Counted from the first letter of the stretch, positions 53,510-63,094 are shown. The stretch: DNA of 64,000 bases from Mycolicibacterium chitae (GCF_900637205.1 NZ_LR134355.1:930001-994000); one strand, 5' to 3'. Translations and numbers: made by a program. Notes: generated from the letters alone by a model not told the origin.

Positions 53510-54879
53510 ATGAGTTCGTCGTTCGCGCACGCCGCAGCCGAAACCCTCGCCAAAGGAATCGGGCGGCGCGATTTCGTTCGTGTCGTCGCGGCGGTGGGCG
53601 CCGGCGCGGGTCTCACCGCCGCGGGAGCCGGTTGCGCGCACCGGGATTCCGTTCCGGCGGCGACCGGCGCGGTGGCGGCCGGGACCACGGACGGCTTCGA
53701 GGTCCTGCAACCCGGTAGCGGCACCATCACCGGCGACCATTACCTGCAATCGAATCCTGAACAGGTGCTCTGGGGTTACGTGCCGACCGTGCACGCCGCG
53801 GCGGCCCTGAGGATGCGCTCGGGCCAGACGATCACCGTCGACACCGTCTCGCACGAGGGGATCCTCGAGGATCAGGGGCGCAACCCCGTCGAGTACTTCG
53901 GCAGTAAGGGGGTCAACGAATCCGAGGTGCTGCAGGACGCGATCGCTGTCGCCGCCGACTACGACCGGACCCCGCGCAACTTCGACAAGGACGGGCCGCA
54001 CGTGGTGACCGGGCCGGTGTTCGTCGACGGCGCGCAACCCGGCGACGTGCTGAAATCGAGACGCTGGAGGCCATTCCGCGCGTACCGTACGGCGTGGTGT
54101 CCAGCCGCCACGGCAAGGGGGCGCTGGCCCGCAAAGCCGACGGAACCGCGCCGGAGGGCATCAGCCTCGACGAGGTGATGCCGCCCGTCGCCGCCGACGG
54201 CCGACCCAACGCCGACCCCACCCAGTACGGCAACGTCTCGACGTTCACCGCCGTCGAAGACGGCCACGGCGTCATGTCCTACGGCGACGCGCGGGTGCGG
54301 TTCCCGCTCTCGCCGTTCATGGGAATGATGGGGGTGGCCTTCTCCCAGGACCGGGACCCCACGGCGGCCACCGCGAACTCCATCCCACCCACCGTGGCCG
54401 GCGGCAACATCGACATCCGTCTGCTGGGCGAAGGTTCCACGTTGTATCTGCCGGTGTTCGCCGAGGGGGCACTGTTCTACGTCGGCGATCCGCACATGGC
54501 CATGGGCGACGGTGAAGTGGCGCTGACGGCGATGGAAGGGTCCCTGCGCGGCACGTACCGCCTGACGGTGTGCAAACCGGGGTCCGGCGACGCCCCGTCG
54601 GTCGCCTACCACTATCCGTTCGCCGAAACCGACGACTCCTGGGTGCCCATCGGATTGTCGGATCCCGACGGGGCGATCGACGGCAACGGCTCCGACCTGG
54701 ACATCGCGATGCGCCGGGCCGTGGTCAATGCGCTGGATTTCCTGCAGAACGACCAGGGCATGGACCGCGCGACGGCCTACGCCTATCTGTCTGCCGCCGC
54801 GGATTTCGCGATCTCGCAGGTGGTCGATCGCACGGTGGGCGTGCACGGCCAGATCTACAAGTCCCATTTCGCGGCGTGA
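53510..54879 (+). pseudogene. Acetamidase/formamidase with signal sequence, frameshifted
   Basis: The gene is split. Frame one (53510 to about 54055) has a twin-arginine-like start (GRRDFVRVVAAVGAGAGL) with a lipobox-like GAGC, then YLQSNPEQVLWGYVP and TVDTVSHEGILEDQG of the FmdA/AmdA family. At 54053-54055 (AAA) one base is missing: the continuation IETLEAIPRVPYGVVSSRHGKGALA begins one frame over and runs to 54879 (GDPHMAMGDGEVALTAMEG). Restored, the protein has about 456 residues. Decay and a homopolymer sequencing error are both possible. It precedes a formate/nitrite channel and cyanase. Confidence 0.85.
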
Positions 54880-55017
54880 CCGGAGGCTGATCTCACACCC
54901 CGCACCACGCCGTTGTGCAGAGTCTGCAACGCAGACGCATAACCGAAGTCGCGAAGTGGAAATCGCGGTGCGACACGGTGGACCGCGAACCGCCATCGGA
55001 GAAGAGGTTGCAGCCAC

Positions 55018-55878
55018 ATGTCCTATGTCAGCCCAGTTCAGTTCGTCGGCAAGATGATCGACTCCGGCGAGTCCAAGGCCCACATGTCCACCCGCGACAC
55101 CCTGATCCGGGCGTACATGGCCGGTGCCATCCTGGCGATCTCCGCGGCCTTCGCGGTCACCGTCACCGTCCAAACCGGCAGCCCCTTGCTCGGCGCGGTG
55201 CTGTTCCCGGTCGGCTTCTGCCTGCTCTACCTGCTCGGCTTCGACCTGCTCACCGGGGTGTTCACGCTGGTGCCGTTGGCGCTGCTGGACAAGCGGCGCG
55301 GCGTGACCGTGCGCACGGTGCTGCGCAACTGGGGCTGGGTCTTCCTGGGCAACCTCGCCGGTGCGCTCACCGTCGCACTCATGATGGCGATCGTCTTCAC
55401 CTACGGGTTCAGCATCGACCCCAACGAGGTGGGGCAGCGCCTCGGCGAGATCGGGCACAGCCGCACCGTCGGCTACGCCGAGCACGGCGCGGCCGGCATG
55501 CTCACGCTGTTCATCCGCGGGGTGCTGTGCAACTGGATGGTCTCCACCGGCGTGGTCGCGGCGATGATGTCCACCAGCGTCTCGGGGAAGGTCATCGGGA
55601 TGTGGATGCCGGTCATGCTGTTCTTCTACATGGGTTTCGAGCATTCGGTGGTCAACATGTTCCTGTTTCCGTCGGGCCTGATGCTCGGCGGCGACTTCTC
55701 CATCGCCGACTACCTGGTCTGGAACGAAATCCCCACGGTGCTGGGAAATCTCGTCGGCGGGGTGGCGTTCGTCGGGCTTACACTGTTTGCGACCCATGCG
55801 CGCACGGGAGCGTCGAGGTTCACGCTGCCCCCCGTAGCGCAGCCCGATACCCTTGAGCCGAAGAAGGTGACCGCATGA
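55018..55878 (+). CDS. Formate/nitrite transporter (FNT family)
   Basis: 286 residues with six predicted helices: FNT features include AYMAGAILAISAAFAV, the re-entrant areas LFPVGFCLLYLLGFDLLTGVF and GVLCNWMVSTGVVAAMMS, and FEHSVVNMFLFPSGLMLGG. Family channels move formate, nitrite or hydrosulfide. Its stop overlaps the cyanase start (ATGA). With the upstream formamidase, formate made outside or inside could be handled here. Confidence 0.93.
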   Translation: MSYVSPVQFVGKMIDSGESKAHMSTRDTLIRAYMAGAILAISAAFAVTVTVQTGSPLLGAVLFPVGFCLLYLLGFDLLTGVFTLVPLALLDKRRGVTVRTVLRNWGWVFLGNLAGALTVALMMAIVFTYGFSIDPNEVGQRLGEIGHSRTVGYAEHGAAGMLTLFIRGVLCNWMVSTGVVAAMMSTSVSGKVIGMWMPVMLFFYMGFEHSVVNMFLFPSGLMLGGDFSIADYLVWNEIPTVLGNLVGGVAFVGLTLFATHARTGASRFTLPPVAQPDTLEPKKVTA

Positions 55879-56324
55879 CTCCCATCATGACCAAACCCGA
55901 AGCCGCCGCACTCGTCGTCGCCGCCAGGATCCGCAAGAATCTCAGCTGGGCCCAGATCGCCGAGGAACTCGACGCCCCGAAGGCCTGGTGCGTCGCGGCC
56001 CTGCTGGGCCAGCATCCACTGACCGCCGAGCAAGCCGAACGCGCGTGCGCCCTGCTCGAACTCGACGACGCGGTACGCGAAAGCCTGCAGCTGCAACCTG
56101 CCCGCGGCGTCGACCCGGAACTGCTGTCCGACCCCACCATCTACCGGTTCCAGGAGGCCCTCGCGGTCTACGGCCCCGCGATCAAGGAACTCATCCACGA
56201 GGAGTTCGGCGACGGGATCATGAGCGCCATCAACTTCAAGCTCGATGTGAGCCGGCGGGCGGACCCCGACGGCGACCGCGTTGTCGTCACGTTCGACGGG
56301 AAGTTCCTCGACTACCGCTGGTGA
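55875..56324 (+). CDS. cynS: Cyanase (cyanate hydratase)
   Basis: 149 residues. Converts cyanate and bicarbonate to ammonia and CO2. An N-terminal HTH-like helical domain (LSWAQIAEELDAPKAWCVAALLGQHPL) and the catalytic C-terminal region IYRFQEALAVYGPAIKELIHEEFGDGIMSAINFKLDV supply the Arg, Glu and Ser of the active site. Translationally coupled (ATGA) to the FNT gene, suggesting cyanate or formate use as a nitrogen/carbon trait. Confidence 0.96.
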   Translation: MTPIMTKPEAAALVVAARIRKNLSWAQIAEELDAPKAWCVAALLGQHPLTAEQAERACALLELDDAVRESLQLQPARGVDPELLSDPTIYRFQEALAVYGPAIKELIHEEFGDGIMSAINFKLDVSRRADPDGDRVVVTFDGKFLDYRW

Positions 56325-56390
56325 CGCATTGCCGAGTCCCCTCGGCGGCCGTTGTGAGAGTATCGGCGCATCGAGCCTGAAGGGGGGCCC

Positions 56391-58043
56391 ATGGCTAGTT
56401 CAACGGTCGGCGTCCGGCAGAAGCTGCAGCATCTGGGCGAGGCGGTGCGCGCCGCCAAGCGACTCGTCGAAACCGGGATCCTCGATCTGAAGGATCTGCG
56501 CGGAACTCTTCGGGGAGCCAAGCTCATTCAGGTCTACGGACCGCAAGCGACGATGACCATCCAGGGCGGCCACCGATTTCCGGACCTGCCGGCCGTCGTC
56601 GACGAGCGCGGGAGTCTGACCTACGGCGAAGTCGACGAGCAGTCCTGGGCGTTGGCGTACGCGCTGCGCTCGCTCGGTGTGGTCGAGGGTTCCGTGGTCG
56701 GGGTGTTGTGCCGCGACCACCGGGGTCTGATCATCGCGATGGCCGCCTGCGGCAAGCTCGGCGCCCGCGTGGTGCTGATGAACACCGGGTTCGCCAAGCC
56801 GCAGTTCGCGCAGGTCTGCGAGCGCGAGAAGGTGACGGTTGTGCTGCACGACAGCGAGTTCGTGGGGCTGCTCGACGCGCTGCCTCCGGAGCTGCCCCGC
56901 GTGCTCACCTGGGTCGACGACGGCGCCGAGCTCCCCGCGGGCGCGCACACCCTCGACGACCTCGTTGCCTCGAACCCCACCGATCCGCTACCGCCCCCGA
57001 CCCGCCCCGGCGGCTCGGTCATCTTGACCAGCGGGACCACCGGAATGCCGAAGGGCGCGCCCCGCGACACCGTGTCGCCGTTGGCGACGGCGCAGATCAT
57101 CGACCGAATTCCGTTCCCCCGCAAGGGCACGATGGTCATCGTCTCGCCGATCTTCCACAGCACCGGGTGGGCCACCTACACCGTGGGTGCCGCGCTGGGC
57201 AACAAGATCGTGACCGCCCGGCGGTTCAACGCCGAGAACACCGTGAAGATGATCGCCGAGCACCGCGCCGAGATGCTGGTGGCGGTCCCGACGATGCTGC
57301 ACCGCATGGTCGAACTCGACGCCGCGACCCTCGCCAAGTACGACACCTCCTCTTTGCGGGTGATCCTGATCGCCGGCTCGGCGCTGAGCCCGGAGCTGAG
57401 TGAACGGGTGCAGGACACCTTCGGTGACGTCCTCTACAACATGTACGGCTCCACCGAGTGCGCCATCGCCACCGTGGCCCAGCCGGCCGAGCTGCGTGCC
57501 GCGCCCGGGACCGCCGGGCGGGCCCCGGTCACCTGTGAGGTGGTGCTCTACGACGACAACGACCGGCGCATCGAGGGCGCGAACCGTCCCGGCCGGATCT
57601 TCGTCCGCAACGGCGCCCCGTTCCAGGGGTACACCGACGGCCGCGGTAAACAGATCATCGACGGCTACATGTCCAGCGGCGACATGGGCCATTTCGACGA
57701 CAACGGGCTGCTGTTCATCGACGGCCGCGACGACGACATGATTGTCTCCGGCGGTGAGAACGTGTTCCCACAGGAGGTGGAGAACCTGCTCGAGGAACAC
57801 GACGACGTCGCCGAGGTGGCGGTGGTGGGTGTCGACGACGTGGAGTTCGGAAAGCGGTTGCGCGCCTTCGTCGTTCCCGAGCCGGGCGCCGCACCGGACG
57901 CCGCTCAGATCAAGCAGTACGTGAAGGACAACCTCGCCCGGCACAAGGTGCCCCGCGACGTGGTGTTCATCGACGAGCTACCGCGCAACGCCACCGGCAA
58001 GCTGTTGCGCCGGGTGCTGGTCGAAAAGGACGTCGACAGCTGA
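56391..58043 (+). CDS. Long-chain-type acyl-CoA synthetase (FadD family)
   Basis: 550 residues, ANL superfamily. P-loop-like A3 motif ILTSGTTGMPKGAPR (about 203-217), A5 YNMYGSTECAIA, A8 DGRDDDMIVSGGENVFPQEVE and the terminal catalytic Lys in PRNATGKLLRR. It activates a fatty acid to its CoA or AMP ester. The N-terminus (VRQKLQHLGEAVRAAKRLVETG) resembles M. tuberculosis FadD12, from memory. GGGGGG precedes ATG. The amidase gene follows after 10 bases. Confidence 0.92.
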   Translation: MASSTVGVRQKLQHLGEAVRAAKRLVETGILDLKDLRGTLRGAKLIQVYGPQATMTIQGGHRFPDLPAVVDERGSLTYGEVDEQSWALAYALRSLGVVEGSVVGVLCRDHRGLIIAMAACGKLGARVVLMNTGFAKPQFAQVCEREKVTVVLHDSEFVGLLDALPPELPRVLTWVDDGAELPAGAHTLDDLVASNPTDPLPPPTRPGGSVILTSGTTGMPKGAPRDTVSPLATAQIIDRIPFPRKGTMVIVSPIFHSTGWATYTVGAALGNKIVTARRFNAENTVKMIAEHRAEMLVAVPTMLHRMVELDAATLAKYDTSSLRVILIAGSALSPELSERVQDTFGDVLYNMYGSTECAIATVAQPAELRAAPGTAGRAPVTCEVVLYDDNDRRIEGANRPGRIFVRNGAPFQGYTDGRGKQIIDGYMSSGDMGHFDDNGLLFIDGRDDDMIVSGGENVFPQEVENLLEEHDDVAEVAVVGVDDVEFGKRLRAFVVPEPGAAPDAAQIKQYVKDNLARHKVPRDVVFIDELPRNATGKLLRRVLVEKDVDS

Positions 58044-58053
58044 GGAGGCGGCC

Positions 58054-58905
58054 GTGCCGCAGACAAGACGGTGGGTCGGAGACCCGGTCTGGCTCGCGGA
58101 TGTGCTTCGTGCCGAAGGGGTTCGGCTCGTCGAGTACCCCGGATGGCGCGACCGCGGCCACGGCGACTTCAAGGATATCCGCGGGGTGATGGTGCACCAC
58201 ACCGGATCCGACAACGCCTCTGCCGCCTCGATCGCGCGGGGCCGGCCGGATCTGCCCGGACCGCTGTCGCAACTGCACATCGCGCGCGACGGCACCATCA
58301 CCGTCGTCGCCGTGGGGGTCGCCTGGCACGCCGGGGTGGGCATGTACCCGTGGCTGCCCACCAACATGGCCAACTGGCACACCATCGGAATCGAGTGCGC
58401 CAACAGCGGAACCAGCCCCACCGCGCCGCACCGCACCCATTGGCCCGACGCCCAGTACGACGCGTTGGTGCGCAGTTGTGCGGCGATCAACCGCCGGCTC
58501 GCGCAGAACTCCAGCCGCACCATCGGGCACAAGGAGTACGCGGGCCGGGCGCAGGGCAAATGGGATCCGGGCGCCATCGACATGGACATCCTGCGCAGCG
58601 ACATCCAGGCCGCCATCGGCACCATCCCGGACCCGGCCGCGACGCCGAGGCCGCCGGTGCCGGTGGGCAAGTACGCGGAGGTCCTGCTGTTCCGCGGGGT
58701 CGAGGGGCCCCAGGTCGCCCAGCTACAGCGGCAGCTACGCGACGAATATCCCTATTACGCAGGTGATTTGGTGATCGACGGTGTCTTCGGACCGCAGACC
58801 GAGGCTGCGGTGCGGGAGTTCCAGCGCCGCACCCGCGGACTCAAGGTCGACGGCGTCGTCGGACCCGCGACCGCAGCGGCAATGAACCTGCGACTGGTGT
58901 CATAG
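58054..58905 (+). CDS. N-acetylmuramoyl-L-alanine amidase with peptidoglycan-binding domain
   Basis: 283 residues from GTG 58054 (GAGGAGG upstream). Amidase_2 domain at about 30-185: GVMVHHTGSDNASAAS (zinc His), GVAWHAGVGMYP, IGIECANSG and GHKEYAGRAQGKWDPGAID (zinc His and Asp). A PG_binding_1 domain follows (about 205-280: LFRGVEGPQVAQLQRQLRDEYPYYAGDLVIDGVFGPQTEAAVREFQ, by segments). No signal peptide is evident, as in mycobacteriophage LysinA-like proteins, though it sits alone on the chromosome. Confidence 0.92.
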   Translation: MPQTRRWVGDPVWLADVLRAEGVRLVEYPGWRDRGHGDFKDIRGVMVHHTGSDNASAASIARGRPDLPGPLSQLHIARDGTITVVAVGVAWHAGVGMYPWLPTNMANWHTIGIECANSGTSPTAPHRTHWPDAQYDALVRSCAAINRRLAQNSSRTIGHKEYAGRAQGKWDPGAIDMDILRSDIQAAIGTIPDPAATPRPPVPVGKYAEVLLFRGVEGPQVAQLQRQLRDEYPYYAGDLVIDGVFGPQTEAAVREFQRRTRGLKVDGVVGPATAAAMNLRLVS

Positions 58906-60249
58906 CGGCGACGGCGACGCGGGGCGCAGCCGGGCGATGATGCCGTCGAGGTCGACGACGAACATGTCGGGCCGGAAGAAGTGACCGCCGGGCACCTCGT
59001 GGGCTTCGTGCGGGATCCCGGCGGCGCTGAGGTGTCCGCGGAACTCGCGCTGACCGGCGAGCACCTGGGTCTCGTTGACGCTGTCGAACCAGTTGAGCGG
59101 GTCCGGGCTGGTGCCGGCCAGCAGGAAGATCCGCTTGTTGCGGTAGCTGCCGATGCGCTCGACGGGATTGTCGGCGCTGACCCGGCGTTGCTCCCACAGC
59201 GGTGCCCCGTAGACCGTCCCGCCGGCCAGATCCAGCACCGCCGAGGTGATGTTCGCCCAGTGCACCACCAGTCCGTAGTCACGGCGCAGACTCGCCGGGC
59301 CGGAGTGGCTGCTCACCGACGCGAAGTGCCCGTAGTACTTGGCCGCGTACTTCAACGCACCGAAGCCGCCCATCGAGAACCCACCGACCGCACGGCCGTC
59401 GTACTCGGCGAACGTCCGGAAGTTGGCGTCGATCCAGGGGAGTAGCTGGGCGATGTGGAAGGTCTCCCAGTTCCGTGGCCCCACGAAGGAACTGACCGGG
59501 TTGGAGTACCACCCCGCGCGCCCGCCGTCGGGCATCACCACGATGATCGGCTTGCCGGCGGTCAATTCGCGGATGCCCGCGAAGTCGAAGAACCGGAAAT
59601 CCTGGTCGCCGCCGTGGAACAGGTAGAGCACGGGGTAGGTGCGTCCGCTGGTGCGGTAGTCGCTGGGAAGCAACACGTTGACGCCGGGGTTCCAGCCGAT
59701 CGCGCTGGTCTGGAACCGGTAGTACCACAGGCGCGGATCGTTCTCGTTGCGGTCCACGATGTGCAGGCCGAACCCGTCGCCGCGACCGGCGAAGATGATC
59801 AGTTCCGTCCCGACGTCGATGACGCTAGGATCGGCGATCCCGTTCACGTCGGCGATCAACGGATAGAACGACGCGTCCCCGTAGAAGTGAGATGCCAACG
59901 CCGACAGCGTGTCTGCCGGTGCCACGGTGTAACGCGTGAGGTCGGCGATGATGAGTTCCTGGCCCGGGGTCAGAACAGCCGACTCCGGCAGTCCGCTGGC
60001 CCGGGCGATCAACCAGGCCAGATCCGCGTCCCCGTAGAACCGCGTCGCCAGCGACGGCAGCGTGTCACCCGGTGCCGCCCGGTACCTCGTGAAGTCGGGG
60101 AAGATCAGGTGCCGTCCCACGGCGAGGACGTCGGGATCGTCGATCCCGCCGGCGGCGGCGATCAGCGGGTACAGTTCGGCGTCGCCGTAGAACCGCAATG
60201 CCAACGCGGACAATGTTTCCCCGGCAACTACGGTGTGCGTTCTGATCAT
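58900..60249 (-). CDS. Triple-LysM / esterase fusion protein
   Basis: 449 residues. Three LysM-like repeats of about 50 residues start at about 4, 54 and 105, each with T-x-x-ALA-x-x-FYGDA and a V(L/I)xxGxxLII ending. From about 165 an esterase-D/antigen-85-like alpha/beta hydrolase follows: LYLFHGGDQDFRFFD, VVMPDGGRAGWYSN, nucleophile in VGGFSMGGFGALKYA, and GGHFFRPD with the catalytic His. There is no signal peptide or lipobox, so export is unclear. Its stop overlaps the end of the amidase gene on the other strand by 6 bases. Confidence 0.85.
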   Translation of the reverse strand: MIRTHTVVAGETLSALALRFYGDAELYPLIAAAGGIDDPDVLAVGRHLIFPDFTRYRAAPGDTLPSLATRFYGDADLAWLIARASGLPESAVLTPGQELIIADLTRYTVAPADTLSALASHFYGDASFYPLIADVNGIADPSVIDVGTELIIFAGRGDGFGLHIVDRNENDPRLWYYRFQTSAIGWNPGVNVLLPSDYRTSGRTYPVLYLFHGGDQDFRFFDFAGIRELTAGKPIIVVMPDGGRAGWYSNPVSSFVGPRNWETFHIAQLLPWIDANFRTFAEYDGRAVGGFSMGGFGALKYAAKYYGHFASVSSHSGPASLRRDYGLVVHWANITSAVLDLAGGTVYGAPLWEQRRVSADNPVERIGSYRNKRIFLLAGTSPDPLNWFDSVNETQVLAGQREFRGHLSAAGIPHEAHEVPGGHFFRPDMFVVDLDGIIARLRPASPSPL

Positions 60250-60338
60250 CGCCCGCCCCCTCGGCTACGGCTGTCTAGCCGTGATTATCCGCCCGTCGGG
60301 GCCGCGGGCGTGGCGTTTCGGACTACCCAGGCGCCGGT

Positions 60339-61007
60339 TCAGGCGAGCGAAAGTCCCCCCGGGCGTTCGGCGGAGTCGCCGGCGCGCAGCGCGGCCGGGG
60401 CCAGGAAGTCGGCCAGGGGGTAGCGGGATTCGGTTGAATCCTGGTGTGGCGCATCGTCGGAGTCCAGCAGCAGCTCGGTGGCGGCCTTGGCCTGGAACAT
60501 CGCGACGACGGCGTCGTTGTGCTGGTCGGTACCGAAGCGGGTGAGCGCCGCGGTGAGCTTGCCGTCCACGTAGCGCAGCGTGTGTTCGAGTTGCCGCAGT
60601 TCAGTGGCGTCCTGGCGCGCATCCTCACGCTCGGCCTGCTCGTCGCGCCTGGCGACCAGTCGGCGCATGGCCAGGGCGCCGAGTGCGGCCGACAACGCGG
60701 GCACGAACAGCACCGTGCTCGTCACGCCGAGGGAGGCATCCGACGACAGCGCCGCGATGATGCTCAGGGTCGTGAGCACCGCCAGCAGCGAGGACAGCAG
60801 CGTCATCGCCGACGCGGCCGCCACTCGGTCCCCGGCCCGGCGGACCAGTGGCGAGAGCTTCGACGACACCGTGGAGGCCTGCCGGACCGCGGTCTGATGC
60901 CAGGACGGTGGCGCCGGACGCGGGGGCGGGGCGGGTGCAGCCGTCGGCGGGGCCTGCGGGGCAGCGGTTTCGGGTGCTTGCTGAGTCTCAGCGGCAGCAG
61001 CTGTCAT
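60339..61007 (-). CDS. Membrane protein with Pro/Ala-rich N-terminus
   Basis: 222 residues. Residues 1-35 are Ala/Pro/Gln-rich. Two hydrophobic segments (about 66-88 and 93-115) form a hairpin, followed by a charged helical domain (RRDEQAEREDARQDATELRQLEHTLRYVDGKLT, by segments) that is likely cytoplasmic. No family recognised. Stand-alone; it runs toward the LysM-esterase gene on the same strand. Confidence 0.75.
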   Translation of the reverse strand: MTAAAAETQQAPETAAPQAPPTAAPAPPPRPAPPSWHQTAVRQASTVSSKLSPLVRRAGDRVAAASAMTLLSSLLAVLTTLSIIAALSSDASLGVTSTVLFVPALSAALGALAMRRLVARRDEQAEREDARQDATELRQLEHTLRYVDGKLTAALTRFGTDQHNDAVVAMFQAKAATELLLDSDDAPHQDSTESRYPLADFLAPAALRAGDSAERPGGLSLA

Positions 61008-61420
61008 GTGACCATTGTGGCCTGAGTGACGTGTGATTCCTGGGAGGCGAGGCCGTTACGCGGCCTCCAATCGACTCACCGGGTTCACTGGGGCGGATCG
61101 GCCCTCAGCTAACACTATTAGCTGCACTTGTTGCGGGTGCAAGCACATCCCGCCAGGTATGCGGCGTGACGCGAAATGAATTTATTTTGCATTTCGGGCC
61201 GCCCTGCTGGCCTGCGTTCACGAGTGACCTGCGACTTGGTTCGCTGGCCTGCCAATCGCGTGACAAGTGGAAGTCTCGCCGACGCATAGCAAATACACAG
61301 GGCCTGCTCAGGGAACGCAAAGCAAGTGCATAGGCTGAGTTACGGCTATGGGCGGTGTGATTCTTTGCTGGATGTGAAGATGCTGGTCAAGGCGGTATGA
61401 GCTGGGTTATGTATTCAAAA
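61008..61420. other. AT-rich intergenic region without genes
   Basis: No supported frame (one on the minus strand, 61105-61320, lacks domains and a ribosome site). It contains CGAAATG and CATTTCG separated by 11 bases (61172-61196), a possible operator or cruciform. It leads into the IdeR-like boxes and the promoter of the exported protein. Confidence 0.5.
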
Positions 61421-61439
61421 TGAGGTAAGGCAAACCTCT
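61421..61439. promoter_or_regulatory. IdeR-like box 1
   Basis: TGAGGTAAGGCAAACCTCT keeps both half-site cores (AGGT...ACCT) and matches the 19-base IdeR consensus at about 15 positions. It lies 90-108 bases upstream of GTG 61529. Confidence 0.6.
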
Positions 61440-61445
61440 TGTCTC

Positions 61446-61464
61446 TTAGGTAAAACTCAGCTAA
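61446..61464. promoter_or_regulatory. IdeR-like box 2
   Basis: TTAGGTAAAACTCAGCTAA matches about 15 of 19 consensus bases, its left half being perfect. A third, weaker half-site TTAGGTT follows at 61468. Tandem boxes far from the start are the arrangement reported for IdeR-activated bfrB, and overlapping ones for repressed genes, so the sign of regulation is open. Confidence 0.5.
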
Positions 61465-61528
61465 TTTTTAGGTTCGGTTCAACCCAGTTGGGCCGCAAAA
61501 CTCACATCCAGTTAATGAGGAGCTCTCT

Positions 61529-62974
61529 GTGGAACAAGCACTTCACCGCGGGGCCGACGAGCCCACCAAGCGGTCGAAGACCCTGAAGCAAAAGGTCGTC
61601 ATCGGCGGCGTCGCAGCGCTGAGCGCAACGGCGATTGCGGCCGTCCCGGTCACCGCGACCAGCCCGGCGATGCTTCAGGCCCAGCAACGGTCCATGACCG
61701 TCGATCTGGTAGCCAGCGTGACCGATTCGCCCTTGGATTACTACGGGCAGTTCTTCAACACCACGCAGAGCAATGTCACTGCGTTGGCGGCGTCGATCCA
61801 GGCCAACCCGCTGCCGCTGCTGAGCCAGGTCTTCGAGAACCAGAAGGGTTACTTCGATAGTTTCGCCGCTGCGGTCGAGGGGCTGCCGGCCAAGATCGAG
61901 ACGTCGTTCGCCGAGGACGGCAACGTCGGCAAGAACCTCGTCAAGCTGCAGGCCGCCCTCGAGGCCGGCGACATCTTCGCCGCCTACGAGGCGTTCAACG
62001 CCGCCTTCCTGTACTCGTTCACGGTGTTCGTCACGCCCTTCTCCGGGTTGATCTTCTCGTCCGCGACCGCCCCCGGCATCATCGAGACCGCCGCGCAGAA
62101 CATGGTGGACGCCCTGGGCGTGCTGCTGGACACCACGAACATCAACCGCGGCATCTTCTACTCGGCGTTCGCCGTCGCCAGCGGTGTGCCCTACGAGGCC
62201 GCGCGTGTCGTCGGCTCCCTGGTCAAGGCGATCCAGGACGGCGAGATCGAAGAGGCCGGAAACGTGCTGCTCAACGCACCGGCTGCGATCGCCAACGCCC
62301 TGATCAACGGGTTCGACTACAACCCGGACGACCCGACCGCGGCGTGGCCCGGCCTGTTCGCTCCGCTGGGGCCAGAAGTTCCGGATCGGAACGGCAACCT
62401 CGGACCGGCACATCCCGGTGGTCTGATCTACCAGGCGCTGGTCGGCCTGCCCAGCCAGATCGCCGACGCCATCAACAACAACCCCGCCCCGGCTTCGCAG
62501 CTGGTCAACCTGAAGCTTCAGCAGGACGAGCAGGAGGCGCTGGAGGACGGCACCGAGACCGTCACCGAGGGCGAGGAGGCCGAGGTCATCGAGCCCATCG
62601 ATGCCGAGGTCGTGGAACTTCCCGCGGGCGATGAGGTCGTGGCCGTCGCTCCCGTCGAGGCTCCGGTTGCCGAGACCCCGGCCGGCGAGATCGAAGAGGT
62701 CGTCACCGAGGTCGACGTCAAGAAGGAGCTGGCCGACAGCGCCGCGGAGAAGCCGGCCGAGTCAAAGGCTGCTGCCGCGTTGACCAAGAGTGCCGAGAAG
62801 GCCAAGGCCAATGTTGCCAAGGTCAACGAGCGGATCAACTCGGCCGCCAAGAAGGTGGGCGACGGGCTGAAGAAGCTGACCGGCTCCAAGAAGGACAAGG
62901 CCAGCGACAGCAAGTCCGACAGCAAGAGCAACAACGGTGGCGGTGCCGGCGACAGCGGCAACGACTCCGACTAA
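61529..62974 (+). CDS. Exported protein with acidic/Lys-rich tail, probably iron-regulated
   Basis: 481 residues from GTG 61529 (GAGGAG upstream). A basic start (KRSKTLKQK) then a signal-type core VVIGGVAALSATAIAAVPVTATSPA (about 24-48). Residues about 60-330 form an amphipathic, helix-rich domain (LPLLSQVFENQKGYFDSFAAAVEGLP; TAPGIIETAAQNMVDALGVLLD). The last 150 residues are low complexity: Glu/Val-rich, then Ala/Lys, then Ser/Lys/Asp/Gly. No family recognised. Three tandem IdeR-like elements upstream suggest control by iron. Confidence 0.8.
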   Translation: MEQALHRGADEPTKRSKTLKQKVVIGGVAALSATAIAAVPVTATSPAMLQAQQRSMTVDLVASVTDSPLDYYGQFFNTTQSNVTALAASIQANPLPLLSQVFENQKGYFDSFAAAVEGLPAKIETSFAEDGNVGKNLVKLQAALEAGDIFAAYEAFNAAFLYSFTVFVTPFSGLIFSSATAPGIIETAAQNMVDALGVLLDTTNINRGIFYSAFAVASGVPYEAARVVGSLVKAIQDGEIEEAGNVLLNAPAAIANALINGFDYNPDDPTAAWPGLFAPLGPEVPDRNGNLGPAHPGGLIYQALVGLPSQIADAINNNPAPASQLVNLKLQQDEQEALEDGTETVTEGEEAEVIEPIDAEVVELPAGDEVVAVAPVEAPVAETPAGEIEEVVTEVDVKKELADSAAEKPAESKAAAALTKSAEKAKANVAKVNERINSAAKKVGDGLKKLTGSKKDKASDSKSDSKSNNGGGAGDSGNDSD

Positions 62975-63094
62975 GCCTCGTTCCACCGATGAACTGGCTG
63001 GTCATGGGGTGTCGGAATGAGGAAAGTGCCCTCTGAACTGTGATGATGAGTGTTCCTTACGCACTTATCGGCACAACTCGGAAAGGCACTTCCG

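Noticed and set aside
53510..54879. Two separate genes, an exported protein and a second small amidase
   Set aside because: The second frame begins exactly where the first loses similarity; together they make one FmdA/AmdA-family protein.
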